Positions 52,035 to 63,371 of a stretch of DNA of 64,000 nt are shown here, piece after piece. How positions within the stretch are numbered: position 1 is the first letter of the stretch; each line of letters begins with the position of its first letter. The position numbers were made by a program, and so were the translations under genes. A model generated the notes under the pieces. That model had not been told where the DNA came from. It did not search any database and saw nothing but the letters and a program-made list of their open reading frames with translations. The stretch is from Coix lacryma-jobi var. lacryma-jobi. Taxonomy: Eukaryota > Streptophyta > Magnoliopsida > Poales > Poaceae. The stretch covers positions 89,728,289 to 89,792,288 of the forward strand of contig CM019830.1 of NCBI GenBank assembly GCA_009763385.1, in the 5' to 3' direction.

Positions 52035-54120
52035 AACCTTTGCTAGTCCCGAGCAAAGCCAATCTCAACAATGGATTAGGAGTTGCTGCAATATCTTCAC
52101 TTCCAACAAGTACACATGTATTCAAACAGAAGTTCTCATATGGAATAGAAAAAAGCATCATATTATTCATCATGGGCTTAGTACTTTACCTTGAATCCTG
52201 AGTAATTGAAAGATAGAACGATCAAATCAAACAATATATCTCTTGCTCTTTTACATCACTATTTATCCCGGAGTTTTTATGAATTTTCAAAAAGCTTAAA
52301 ATCATATGTTGTCAAATTAAACAATGGATCCTAAGAGAAAGTCAACCATACCATTTGAATCAAGACGTGCATGTGTATGAAAAATGGAGGCGGATGCTCT
52401 TTTGAATATATCACTCTCTTTTGTCTATTAGAAACACATGGCTATCAGACTAATTCTACTAGTGGGCACGTGCCCATTTTTACTGATATTCTCTTTTTTT
52501 TCTTTTTCTTTTCGAGGTTCCGGACATTTGTCCCTTTTAATTTCCTCAGGATCTATCTTTTTGAGGTTTCGGACACTTGTCCCTTTTTATTTCCTCGGAT
52601 TTTTTTTTCTTTTCTTTCTCTTTTTTTCAATAGCCATATGCTTCCAACAAACTTTTGAGAGGATAGGAACAGATAATCATGAGCATTTATGCGGAAGATG
52701 GATGAAATGTGTAAGTGATCTCAATTCAATAGCATGATAACTTCTCATAGGGTCAACAAAGCTTAATTTAACTCAATGCAATTATTAGTCATATTAATAT
52801 TGGAAACTCTCCGAAACTCTAGTGTTTTTTAGAACAAGATAGTAGTAGCTCAGATCATCACATGTCATATCTGCCAATTACCTCGACTCTAGATCAAGCA
52901 TTTGATACCCATGCATTTAATTTCATTTTTAAGCATCATTATTAATCAGGAGAACTCATGCTTTAAAGGCAAGGTACTTGGAAGAAATTAGATAGAGCAA
53001 CTATTCATCATTTCCATGTAAAAGATCAGAGAGAGTTCTTCTTTTATTATTAACTTTTTTTAAAACAAACTAAGCAGACTTAACATAGTATTTATTAACC
53101 TAACACACTTATTATAAAAAACTAAGATAGTGAATAAGACATACCTGGATTACGAAGATAACGGGGGCGCGTCTCCCCCAAGCTGGTTCCCTTAATAGCG
53201 TTGAGCCTTCATGTGCCCATATTTTTTTTTTAATTAATGGTGAGCCTTCATGTGCCCACATATTTTTTTGCTTTATTTTATTTTATTTTATTTTTATTTA
53301 TGTATAGAAAGAAAACTTAAGAGGATAAGGATACTTACCTGGATACACGGGGGTGCTTTCCCCCAAGCTGAATGTTATCATAGTCGTTCGATCTTGCAAT
53401 GTAGCGGACTGGCGGTGGAAATGTGTTTTCTCTGTCGGAGCTTTGATTGATGTTGATGGATGGAAACAGTGCTCCAATAGTGGATAAAACATCCACTTGC
53501 TCGTCAGCTTTTCTTGGTCTTTCAATCCTGTGAAACTCAAATAGACAACAAGACTTGTGGAACAAATTAAGCGTTAGTGGTTGGCCACCTAAGCCTTAGT
53601 TGTCCAGAGTTTCAGTAAGATCTCTTTCTCAATATTTTTGTATTTTTATTTTTATGATGCAATGACAACTTAACAAAATGCATGCATTTTTATTTTTATT
53701 TTTATGCCACCACGGTGAATATTTCATGTGGTTTTTTACACACCACAAAATTATTCACATGGGGCTTTTAGGTTTTATGATGCAGTGTAATATTTTTATT
53801 TTCTCTTTTTTTATGCAATGATAATGCAGAAAAGTAAATATGCTATGGAGAAATGATTATGCAAATGATAGAAAGTAATCATGCTAAAAGAGAAATTAAT
53901 GCAGAAAAGATAAATATGGATAACTACCGATTTTACCTTTCGGCGAGGGTTCAATGTTTTAAGTCCTCTGAATAGGACTTCTCACCATGTTCATTCCTGA
54001 GGTGCATCATTTGATCTCAATGTGTATACCTTGATAACTTCACCTCTGGATATGGTGTCACCCAAGTTCGTCGTTCGCCTAGCAATTTAAAGTTAAGCAT
54101 TAGTTCTTGAAGCTGACAGC
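52035..54120 (-). other. Element J 3' non-coding interior
   Basis: No gene. Contains the CGGACATTTG/CGGACACTTG pair (52512-52598), GGGGGCGCGTCTCCCCC near 53164 and two copies of the GAGCCTTCATGTGCCC unit (53201-53265). Runs of T give spurious Phe-rich ORFs on the plus strand. Confidence 0.6.
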
Positions 54121-56544
54121 ATCTTGCTTAGTGCGCGTATTCTTATAGATTCAGGACCTTCACTCTGTAGAATTTGGGAGTTGACAAACTCCTCCATGAT
54201 TTACTTAAGAGTCTATCCTGCTCATAAAGACAAGGTAGAGATCAAGTGCATGGGCTCCGTTGGTGGAAAAACACCAACAGAACCAAATTTTTTGTTCATT
54301 CCTCTCTATCCTTAGGCACATTGAATAAGATAAACTTGTTGTTTATGTGTTCTATTCAATCTTAACATGAGTGATAAGATCAACAGATGAGCATGAAAGT
54401 AGCATCTTAAAATATTTAACAGATTAGTTTGCTTAACCCAAGGAAGGATAATCTATGCATAAAGTGTCGATATTTTCATGATTGTGATATATCATCTTCC
54501 AAAGGTTAGATGCATAACATTTTAGCTCATTGGTTAAGATAGTGAGATTCAAGAGAGTAAAGATAGGAACAAAGAGTAAAGAACTGAACATGTTAAGTTG
54601 ATTAGGTTCGATCAAGTGAGGTGTAACTTAAACATATTTGGTTCTTATTTATGCACATACCAGAATCAAAGAGAAGCTTTTAAGGTGATGGTCACTTACC
54701 TTGAAATGTTACCTTTATCATTGAAGAGTGATGTGTCGAACCTTGTGGAAGCTTCTCTTGTCTGGCTGGTTGTTTTTCATGAATAGCTTGTCTTCTCTTG
54801 CTTATCTCACAGTGGGCCAGCTAAGTCTTGTCCTCAACAGATCCAGATGATGGAGACTTTGTCAACTATTTTCTTGATTTGTAGGCTTAGGTACTGTCTC
54901 TCCATCTTCTACTTCTTGTGGTGCAGTGGCTTCATCCTTTATGATATCCCCTTAATTCCTGGTAGTTGGTTCTTCCTTTGTCGATTGAGTCAACGTCTTC
55001 TCTTGGTTTTCTTTGGCTGCTCATAAATGGTGTAATTGTTGAAGAGGCAGTGAACCTTTTGGTCAAAGATCCAAAAGTGGATTTCTCTAGTTCCGGCATA
55101 GATGACAACATTGAAGGTTTTCAAGAACGATCCTCCAAGAATGAGTGGTGGATCATATTCTTCTTCTTGATTGGGATAGCATCCAGTGGCCTGTACTGAT
55201 CAAAGTGTTGAAGCTGGATTTCTGCGTCCTCCCCTTTAAGCAGATCTAGACAACGGAATTGTGTCTCCCCCAAGCTGGCTTGTGAGGAAGGTGGATGCCC
55301 AAATTTCTTTAACAACATGTTCATTTATTGAATTTGTAGACCTTGGTGTTGTTGAAGTCGTTCCACTTCATCCCCCAAACTAGCTCTTGTGTTAGAAGAC
55401 AGGATAAGTTCTCACTGCTTGTGTTTGTACTGTTTGATCTGAGGGTTCAGAGACGAGTGCCCCATGATGGTCTTTGTCTTCTAGTGGCCCAGCTTAGACT
55501 TGTTCATCTATTTCCATGGAGTGAGTGCTTTGATTGTAGGTATTGTTTTGTGGCACTCATCTTTTGTCTTGTTCTACGGATCTCATTTCTATGTCTCCCT
55601 TGCGCAACTTGTTGAAGTTCATGTGTCTCTTCGTCTCCAAAGTGAGTTCATCTCAGGACTTTTCCAAATTGATATTGGAAGTTTTGCTGCAGGGGTTAGT
55701 CCAACAAAATATCCAACATCCACTATAGCATACTATTAGTTCAAAAATCAACCTAGACACCACGTCTAATTTGATTTAGGAAGGCATTTTAAGCTAAGCA
55801 TGCTTAATTTAAAAACCTTTGAAAGCAAGATCATCACTCCTAAACTAGGCACCATGCTCAATTTAAGAGATGTATGAAAGTACTTCAAACCTAAACATAT
55901 TCTATAGTAGATGAAGGTAGCATTAAAACATTAAAGAGATTTACTCAAATGGTGATGAAAGAGCATGATTAGTGTATAGCACATGAGCATGTCTTAAAGG
56001 TAGGGACAACCAATATAGCAACATGTTAAGAGATGTTCTTACAAAATGTATCCCCCAAACTTGGATTTTGCAAAAATCAAGATTGGATGAATGTAATTCA
56101 ATGTTGCATGATGATTAGTTTGACATACCTTATGTTTGTCGTTCCTTCAAACATTTTTGCTACAGACCTGCAAAGGTTAGTGACAAGAATACCTGAAGGA
56201 ATATTTTAACAATTATATCTCTTTGCTCATTACACAAGGGCAGTGTAGCAAGAAGGTCAACACTGATCTGAAAAGTGCTTGTTTTAGGACACTGAGCTTG
56301 TCCTGGGGAAACCTTCAAGATGTGATTTGGTGAAGTGGTTTCCCCTCCAACACCAACTTAAGACCACGACGAGATCTACAAAATTTGTGATAAACATATG
56401 CATCTACAACCACCCTTTTGAAGTTTTTGTAAATAGAAAGTGTGTGGGGGTTGAAAATCTCGAGTGTGGCGATGTTAGACACACCAATTGAATCAGGAGA
56501 TGTTTCATATGAGCATGGATTTAAAAAGGTGTTTATGAAGTAGC
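54121..56544 (-). other. Element J 5' interior, no intact gene
   Basis: Reverse-colinear with D 14764-17530. A weak protein-like relic on the minus strand around 55320-55080 includes DAIPIKKKNMIHHSFLE, also seen in D near 16240; the domain is unassigned. The hairpin at 54253-54284 is shared with D. The last roughly 100 bp (56450-56544) has no recognised match in the window and ends in GTAGC, the expected left target duplication of K. Confidence 0.55.
54253..54284 (-). repeat. Eroded 13-bp hairpin in element J
   Basis: Plus-strand arms GGCTCCGTTGGTG and CACCAACAGAACC. Two mismatches relative to the perfect D copy at 17413-17444. Confidence 0.8.
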
Positions 56545-57461
56545 TGATGAGGACATCAACACCAGCGATACATCCTCTCCGACACAACCTATAGCTGGTC
56601 CTCTTACTCGTGCTCGTGCTCGTCAACTTAATCATCAAGTGAGTTCCATGATAAGCTCTTGTCCATCTTGTTTAGACAATGGAAACGCGTGCACTCTTGT
56701 TTTGATTAGGAACCAAGGAGAAGACCGAAAGGGAGAAGGACTCGCGCTAGCTGGATTCGGACTGCAGCAAAGCACCAACTTGTGACCGCCACCACGGTTG
56801 CATACGGATTCGGATTCAGGCGCTTCAGGACTTGTTGGAAAGCTTATCAAGTTTACTTTCATATGAATCAAGTCTCACGTCAATATCTGTTCGGTAGCAG
56901 CGGCAATGATCCAATTACCGTCGACAGGTCTTGCTGTCCAGGGTGCTGCGTCACCTCATTTTGGGCTTATGGCCCATGTATCAAGTTGGGTCCATTAGGG
57001 ACGCGTCCTAGGGTTGGAGGACGACCCCAACACTCTTTTGGTCGTCAATCCATCTACTTATATCCCTCTATAGCCGCCATGGTCGGGTTGGGTTTTGTTT
57101 AGATCAAGTTTAGCCTTAGCTACTTGCTTGTAGGCGCGCGTGCAGGATCAGCCGCCCGTCTCCTTGTCTTCGGAACCCCATTGTAGATTAAGATTCAGTT
57201 TGAAACCTTCAATTTCATCTTGCAAATTCAGTGCTTGTTTCCTCGTTCTTGCTAGTTCTTCGATTGCTTGCAGGACGGGAGCCCTAGGGGCTGGTTGTCG
57301 CGCTCCACAAGATCGTGACGGCTATTGGACGTGGTGTATCGGTTGCTAAGGCGCGGTCTTGAGGGCTGTAGTCGGGCCGTGAACGTCATCTCCATCCACC
57401 AATCGAGTTATCCCCGTTTCTCATCGAAAGATCGGGCAAAAACCCTAGCGGGTTCGCATCA
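56545..57461 (+). mobile_element. 5' LTR of element K (917 bp)
   Basis: Starts TGATGAGGACATC, ends GGGTTCGCATCA. Its first 241 bp duplicate the C-terminal coding region of the polyprotein. TTATATCCCTCTATAG near 57058 is a possible TATA region. The middle (56905-57030) matches the solo LTR at 22700-22830. Confidence 0.93.
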
Positions 57462-57463
57462 GT

Positions 57464-57476
57464 TGGTAATCAGAGC
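57464..57476 (+). promoter_or_regulatory. Primer binding site of element K (initiator Met tRNA type, variant)
   Basis: TGGTAATCAGAGC, two bases after the LTR. It has one extra A compared with the usual TGGTATCAGAGC. Confidence 0.8.
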
Positions 57477-58568
57477 AAGGTTCTTCGGTGAGAGACTTCT
57501 AATCCATTGCTGTTTTTAATTAATTTCCTATAGTCCAGAAAAGCCAAAAAAAAATATAGTAGATTAGTTTTTTTTTTCCATAATCCTATTAAACCTTTGT
57601 GCCTTGGCTAGTACCGTTTAGTTAGGGCTTGTTGAATTTGCGTTACTTCGGTTTGTGTCGAGTTGCTGGTCTTAGTGTCTAGTCCTTTAGAGTTTCGAGT
57701 TCTTGTCACCATCTATACACAGCCGAGTATTACCATATCTTCTCTCTGTCGAATCTGTGGTGAAGTCCGAATTGAACTGTGGTCTTGGTCCGGATCGAGT
57801 TGAGTTCCAATCTGAGTTCCACCAACGTGATAAAAAAAAGGAAACCGAGTAGAACTCGGCAATAGGTGGAATCCGTTTGTGGTTGGTTCTGAGTGGAAAC
57901 CGAGTAGAACTTGGAGTCCGCTTGTTAATATATCCTGAACTCCATCTACGTGAGTCCTTCTGTGATCCAAAAGAAAGATAACTCCATACTTGTTCGGCCT
58001 TACTCTAGAGAGAGAGAGAGAGAGAAAAAGTGTGTGTACCGAATTGCTCCTTTGTATTCTTTTGTTCATATAATCAGTTTTTGAGGTTGCCCAAAAAAAA
58101 AAAAAAAAAAGAAAAGAAAAAAAAAAGAGAAAAGAGTCAAAAGAAAAGGGGCTGTTTTTCATATTGATTGTAGGTTTGTTCCACCTTGTTTTCAGGGGTG
58201 TGCTGTGGTTTTCCTTTGTGTCCAGGCTCGCGTCTCTAGCACGGTCTAGCCTAGGACCAGCACAGTACCGTCGTCGAACGTTTATTCAGCTCGCCTTTAT
58301 AACTAACGTGCTGCTAGTTCGTTCCTTGTTTCAGCCCACCTATAGCTCCACATACTCTACAGCTTGACAGGTCTTGTGCCGCAGCACCGATACACTTCAT
58401 CCATTGCTGAAGACTTGTTGGTAGACGACCCCTCCTGTCAAGCAAGGTAAGAATTGGTAAGAACTTGTGTAACAAGTTGAGTGTGAGAGACTTGCTGTAG
58501 CTACATCCTAGTAGTTGTAGGGCTTTTATTTCTTCACTTGCCTTTCTTGTTGTCTTTGTTTTTGAACC
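57477..58568 (+). other. Leader of element K
   Basis: No gene. Contains a (GA)n run at about 58008-58026 and an A-rich tract at 58091-58135. It ends GAACC before the gag ATG. Repeated ACCGAGTAGAACT phrases occur near 57845 and 57899. Confidence 0.7.
58092..58135 (+). repeat. A-rich low-complexity tract in K leader
   Basis: A run of 18 A followed by A/G-mixed sequence. It is internal to the element, not a transcript tail. Confidence 0.8.
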
Positions 58569-61500
58569 ATGACAGGGGGAGATGATGATAACGAAACACT
58601 ACATACACCTCGCACTAAGGGCATCATACAGCATTTTGAAAGGAAGGTGAAGCTGCACACAGAGGGACTTGATACTGACTTGCAGGTGACAAATGAAAAG
58701 CTGGGGCAGTTGGAGGCTACGCAGATGGCCACAAACAACAAGCTTACAAGTTTGGAGGAATCCGTTGCTAGTGTGGATAAAAGCCTTGCTGCTCTTCTAA
58801 GGCGATTTGATGACTTCCACACCGAAGATAAAGAGAAGCATAAAGAAGAAAAGGAGGGAGATCGAGAGCACGGTAGTCATGAAGATGACTACACTGCTGA
58901 TACTGAGCATGATGATCCAGACGCTCGTGATCGACGACGCCTACGTCACAACCGTAGAGGTATGGGTGGCAACCGCCGACGCGAGGTACACAATAATGAT
59001 GATGCTTTCAGTAAGATTAAATTTAAGATACCTCCTTTTGATGGTAAATATGACCCTGATGCCTACATTACTTGGGAGATTGCTGTTGATCAAAAGTTTG
59101 CATGTCATGAATTTCCTGAGACTACACGTGTTAGGGCTGCTACTAGTGAGTTTACAGATTTTGCTTCTGTTTGGTGGATAGAATATGGAAAGAAAAATCC
59201 TAATAACTTACCTAGAACTTGGGATGCGCTGAAACGAGCCATGAGAGCTAGATTTGTTCCATCTTACTATGCCCGTGATATGATAAATAAGTTGCAGCAA
59301 TTGAGACAAGGTGCTAAAAGTGTAGAAGAATATTATCAGGAATTACAAACGGGTATGTTGCGTTGTAACCTAGAGGAGGATGAGGAACCGGCTATGGCTA
59401 GATTTTTGGGTGGGTTAAATCGGGAAATTCAGGACATCCTCGCTTACAAAGAATACAATAGTGTAACCCGTTTGTTTCATCTTGCTTGTAAAGCTGAAAG
59501 GGAAGTGCAGGGACGACGTGCTAGCGCAAGGACTAATATTTCTGCAGGGAAGGCTAATTCATGGCAGCAACGCATGACTACAACTCCATCTACACGTATG
59601 TCTACTCCATCATCTAGTGACAAGTCTCGAGCTGCTCCCACAAATTCAGTTGCAAAGACGATGCAAAAGCCTGCTGCGAGTACTTCATCCGTGGCATCGA
59701 CGGGCAGAACAAGCAACATACAATGTCACCGGTGCAAGGGATATGGACACATGATGCGTGACTGTCCAAACAAGCGAGTTATGATTGTCAAAGATGATGG
59801 TGAAGCGGACCACTATGAAAGCTTGATCGTGCAGCGAGTGCTTAGTGCACAAATGGAGAAGGCGGAGCAAAATCAGCGACATATTTTATTCCAAACAAAG
59901 TGTGTCATCAAAGAGCGTTCTTGCCGCATGATCATTGATGGAGGTAGCTGCAACAACTTGGCAAGCAGCGATATGGTGCAGAAACTTGCCCTCAACACCA
60001 AACCACACCCGCATCCCTACTACATCCAATGGCTGAACAACAGTGGTAAGGCAAAGGTAACTAGACTTGTGAGAATCAATTTTTCCATCGGATCCTACAA
60101 AGATATTGTTGAATGTGATGTTGTGCCTATGCAAGCTTGTAACATTCTGCTAGGTAGACCTTGGCAATTTGATAGAGATTCTATGCATCATGGTAGATCA
60201 AATCAGTATTCTTTTCTATACCATGATCGAAAAATTGTGCTGCATCCTATGTCCCCTGAAACTATTATGCAAACTGATGTTGCAAGGGCTACTAAAGCAA
60301 AGAGCGAGAGCAGTAAAAATGATAAATCTGTAATTGGTAACAAAGATGAGATAAAACTGAAAGGACGTTGTATGATAGCTACCAAATCAGATATTAATGA
60401 GTTCAATGCATCCACTTCTGTTGCTTATGCTTTGATATGCAAGGATGCTTTGATTTCAATTGAGGATATGCAATGTTCTTTGCCCCCTGCTGTTGCTAAC
60501 GTTTTGCAGGAGTATTCCGATGTGTTTCCAAGTGCGGTACCAGCGGGGTTGCCACCATTACGCGGGATTGAGCACCAAATTGATCTTATTCCTGGTGCGT
60601 CTTTGCCAAACCGTGCGCCATACAGGACAAACCCGGAAGAAACAAAGGAAATTCAGCGACAAGTGCAAGAACTGCTGGACAAAGGTTATGTGCGAGAATC
60701 CCTTAGCCCTTGTGCTGTTCCAGTAATTTTAGTGCCTAAGAAAGATGGAACATGGCGTATGTGTGTTGATTGTAGAGCTATTAATAATATCACCATTCGA
60801 TATCGACACCCTATTCCACGATTAGATGATATGCTAGATGAACTGAGTGGTGCTGTTGTGTTTTCAAAAGTTGATTTACGTAGTGGGTACCACCAGATTC
60901 GTATGAAATTGGGAGATGAATGGAAAACTGCTTTCAAAACTAAGTTCGGTTTATATGAGTGGTTAGTCATGCCTTTTGGGTTAACTAATGCACCTAGTAC
61001 TTTCATGAGATTAATGAACGAGGTTTTGCGTGCTTTCATTGGGAAATTTGTTGTCGTATATTTTGATGATATATTAATTTACAGCAAATCATTGGATGAA
61101 CATCTTGATCATTTACGTGCTGTTTTTAATGCACTACGCGAGGCACGTTTATTTGGTAACCTTGAGAAGTGCACCTTTTGCACCGATCGAGTGTGTTTTC
61201 TTGGTTATGTTGTAACTCCACAGGGAGTTGAGGTTGATCAAGCCAAGGTGGAAGCTATACAGGGATGGCCTGTCCCAAAGACTATCACCCAGGTGCGGAG
61301 TTTCCTAGGACTTGCTGGATTCTATCGCCGTTTTGTGAAGGATTTCAGCACCATTGCTGCACCATTGAATGAGCTTACCAAAAAGGGGGTGCCTTTTGAG
61401 TGGGGCAAAACACAAGAGAATTCATTCGACATGTTGAAAGATAAGTTAACTCATGCGCCTCTCCTACAACTTCCTGATTTTAATAAGACTTTTGAGCTTG

Positions 61501-63371
61501 AATGTGATGCTAGTGGAATTGGTCTCGGAGGTGTTTTGTTACAAGAGGGAAAACCTATTGCATATTTTAGTGAGAAATTGAGTGGGCCTGTTCTCAATTA
61601 TTCTACTTATGATAAAGAACTCTATGCTCTTGTTCGAACATTAGAGACATGGCAGCATTATTTGTGGCCCAAAGAGTTTGTTATCCATTCTGATCATGAA
61701 TCTTTAAAACATATTCGTAGTCAAGGAAAACTGAATCGTAGGCATGCAAAATGGGTTGAATTTATTGAATCTTTTCCTTATATTATTAAACACAAGAAAG
61801 GGAAGGAGAATATTATTGCTGATGCTTTGTCACGGAGATATACTTTGCTGAATCAACTTGATTATAAGATCTTTGGGTTAGAAACAATTAAGGACCAATA
61901 TGTTCACGATGCTGATTTTAGAGACGTGTTGCTGCATTGTAAAGATGGAAAAGGATGGAACAAATTCATCGTTAGTGATGGGTTTGTGTTTAGAGCTAAC
62001 AAGCTATGCATTCCAGCTAGCTCTGTTCGTTTGTTGTTGTTGCAGGAAGCACATGGAGGTGGCTTGATAGGACATTTTGGAGCAAAGAAGACCGAGGACA
62101 TACTTGCTGGTCATTTCTTTTGGCCAAGGATGAAGAGAGATGTGGAGAGGTTTGTTGCTCGTTGCACAACATGTCAAAAGGCAAAGTCACGGTTAAATCC
62201 CCACGGTTTGTATCTACCTCTTCCTGTTCCTAATGCTCCTTGGGAGGATATATCTATGGATTTTGTGTTGGGATTACCAAGGACTAGGAGGGGACGTGAT
62301 AGTGTGTTTGTGGTTGTTGATAGATTTTCTAAGATGGCACATTTCATACCATGTCATAAAACTGATGATGCTACAAATATTGCTGATTTGTTCTTTCGAG
62401 AAATTGTTCGCTTACATGGTGTGCCCAACACAATTGTTTCTGATCGTGATGCTAAATTTCTTAGTCATTTTTGGAAGACTTTGTGGTTTAAATTGGGGAC
62501 TAAGCTTTTATTTTCCACCACTTGTCATCCCCAAACTGATGGTCAAACTGAAGTAGTAAATAGAACTTTATCCACTATGTTAAGGGCTGTTTTAAAGAAG
62601 AATATTAAGATGTGGGAAGAATGTTTGCCTCATATTGAGTTCGCTTATAATCGTTCATTGCATTCTACTACAAAAATGTGTCCTTTCGAGATTGTCTATG
62701 GCTTCTTGCCACGTGCTCCTATTGATTTAATGCCTTTGCCAAGTTCTGAAAAAATGAATTTTGATGCTAAGCAACGTGCTGAATTGATGTTAAAATTGCA
62801 TGAAGCCACTAAAGAAAACATAGAGCGCATGAATGCTAAGTACAAATGTGCTGGAGATAAAGGTAGAAAGCAATTGATTCTGGAACCTGGGGATTTGGTC
62901 TGGTTGCATTTGCGAAAAGATAGATTTCCAGAACTGAGAAAATCCAAATTGATGCCTAGAGCTGATGGTCCTTTTAAAGTGCTGCAACGAATTAACGAGA
63001 ATGCATATAAGCTTGATCTTCCTGCAGATTTTGGGGTTAGTCCCACATTTAACATTGCAGATTTGAAGCCTTATTTGGGTGAGGAAGATGAGCTTGAGTC
63101 GAGGACGACTCAAATGCAAGAAAGGGAGAATGATGAGGACATCAACACCAGCGATACATCCTCTCCGACACAACCTATAGCTGGTCCTCTTACTCGTGCT
63201 CGTGCTCGTCAACTTAATCATCAAGTGAGTTCCATGATAAGCTCTTGTCCATCTTGTTTAGACAATGGAAACGCGTGCACTCTTGTTTTGATTAGGAACC
63301 AAGGAGAAGACCGAAAGGGAGAAGGACTCGCGCTAGCTGGATTCGGACTGCAGCAAAGCACCAACTTGTGA
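58569..63371 (+). CDS. CRM-type gag-pol polyprotein of element K, intact
   Basis: 1600 codons in one frame from ATG at 58569 (context AACCATGACAGG). Gag: a Lys/Glu-rich start, then a retrotransposon Gag domain about residues 150-310 (PPFDGKYDPDAYITWE, SVWWIEYGKK, YYQELQ) and zinc knuckle CHRCKGYGHMMRDC near 386. Protease IIDGGSCNNLAS near 456. RT about 705-880 with CVDCRAINNITIRYRHPIPR and YFDDILIYS near 829. RNase H about 970-1090 (CDASGIGLGG, SDHESLKH, IADALSRR). Integrase: zinc ligands HFGAKK..CTTCQKAKS about 1170-1205, catalytic MDFVLGLP near 1233, VSDRDAKF near 1292, Glu in QTDGQTEVVNR near 1325. GPF module (DGPFKVLQ) near 1470. The tail after about 1520 is LTR-encoded and holds GPLTRARARQLNHQV, the CR-like motif proposed to direct centromeric insertion. 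All catalytic residues are present, so it is potentially autonomous. Confidence 0.95.
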   Translation: MTGGDDDNETLHTPRTKGIIQHFERKVKLHTEGLDTDLQVTNEKLGQLEATQMATNNKLTSLEESVASVDKSLAALLRRFDDFHTEDKEKHKEEKEGDREHGSHEDDYTADTEHDDPDARDRRRLRHNRRGMGGNRRREVHNNDDAFSKIKFKIPPFDGKYDPDAYITWEIAVDQKFACHEFPETTRVRAATSEFTDFASVWWIEYGKKNPNNLPRTWDALKRAMRARFVPSYYARDMINKLQQLRQGAKSVEEYYQELQTGMLRCNLEEDEEPAMARFLGGLNREIQDILAYKEYNSVTRLFHLACKAEREVQGRRASARTNISAGKANSWQQRMTTTPSTRMSTPSSSDKSRAAPTNSVAKTMQKPAASTSSVASTGRTSNIQCHRCKGYGHMMRDCPNKRVMIVKDDGEADHYESLIVQRVLSAQMEKAEQNQRHILFQTKCVIKERSCRMIIDGGSCNNLASSDMVQKLALNTKPHPHPYYIQWLNNSGKAKVTRLVRINFSIGSYKDIVECDVVPMQACNILLGRPWQFDRDSMHHGRSNQYSFLYHDRKIVLHPMSPETIMQTDVARATKAKSESSKNDKSVIGNKDEIKLKGRCMIATKSDINEFNASTSVAYALICKDALISIEDMQCSLPPAVANVLQEYSDVFPSAVPAGLPPLRGIEHQIDLIPGASLPNRAPYRTNPEETKEIQRQVQELLDKGYVRESLSPCAVPVILVPKKDGTWRMCVDCRAINNITIRYRHPIPRLDDMLDELSGAVVFSKVDLRSGYHQIRMKLGDEWKTAFKTKFGLYEWLVMPFGLTNAPSTFMRLMNEVLRAFIGKFVVVYFDDILIYSKSLDEHLDHLRAVFNALREARLFGNLEKCTFCTDRVCFLGYVVTPQGVEVDQAKVEAIQGWPVPKTITQVRSFLGLAGFYRRFVKDFSTIAAPLNELTKKGVPFEWGKTQENSFDMLKDKLTHAPLLQLPDFNKTFELECDASGIGLGGVLLQEGKPIAYFSEKLSGPVLNYSTYDKELYALVRTLETWQHYLWPKEFVIHSDHESLKHIRSQGKLNRRHAKWVEFIESFPYIIKHKKGKENIIADALSRRYTLLNQLDYKIFGLETIKDQYVHDADFRDVLLHCKDGKGWNKFIVSDGFVFRANKLCIPASSVRLLLLQEAHGGGLIGHFGAKKTEDILAGHFFWPRMKRDVERFVARCTTCQKAKSRLNPHGLYLPLPVPNAPWEDISMDFVLGLPRTRRGRDSVFVVVDRFSKMAHFIPCHKTDDATNIADLFFREIVRLHGVPNTIVSDRDAKFLSHFWKTLWFKLGTKLLFSTTCHPQTDGQTEVVNRTLSTMLRAVLKKNIKMWEECLPHIEFAYNRSLHSTTKMCPFEIVYGFLPRAPIDLMPLPSSEKMNFDAKQRAELMLKLHEATKENIERMNAKYKCAGDKGRKQLILEPGDLVWLHLRKDRFPELRKSKLMPRADGPFKVLQRINENAYKLDLPADFGVSPTFNIADLKPYLGEEDELESRTTQMQERENDEDINTSDTSSPTQPIAGPLTRARARQLNHQVSSMISSCPSCLDNGNACTLVLIRNQGEDRKGEGLALAGFGLQQSTNL
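63118..63130 (+). promoter_or_regulatory. Polypurine tract of element K, inside the coding frame
   Basis: AAGAAAGGGAGAA directly before the 3' LTR TGATGAGGAC. It is translated as part of the polyprotein (QERE). Confidence 0.85.

Larger units (their letters stand above)
50623..56544 (-). mobile_element. Element J: D-family element on minus strand lacking its 5' LTR
   Basis: 3' LTR (50623-52019), purine tract and about 4.5 kb of interior colinear with D in reverse (54120-56450 matches 14764-17530). J lacks the protease remnant: about 190 bp near 53940-54120 replace the roughly 640 bp found in D. The right end is cut by element K at 56545. Left flanking GATGG (50618-50622) is the expected target duplication within F. 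Confidence 0.75.

Noticed and set aside
56315..56638. 107-codon minus-strand ORF near the J-K junction
   Set aside because: It spans the insertion boundary at 56545, so its first third is antisense to K's LTR. It cannot be an ancestral gene.
58092..58135. Poly-A tail of a LINE, SINE or processed transcript
   Set aside because: It is inside K's leader, followed by continuing element sequence, with no target duplication or upstream non-LTR element.
62696..63224. Minus-strand ORFs opposite K pol
   Set aside because: Antisense shadows of the intact polyprotein frame.
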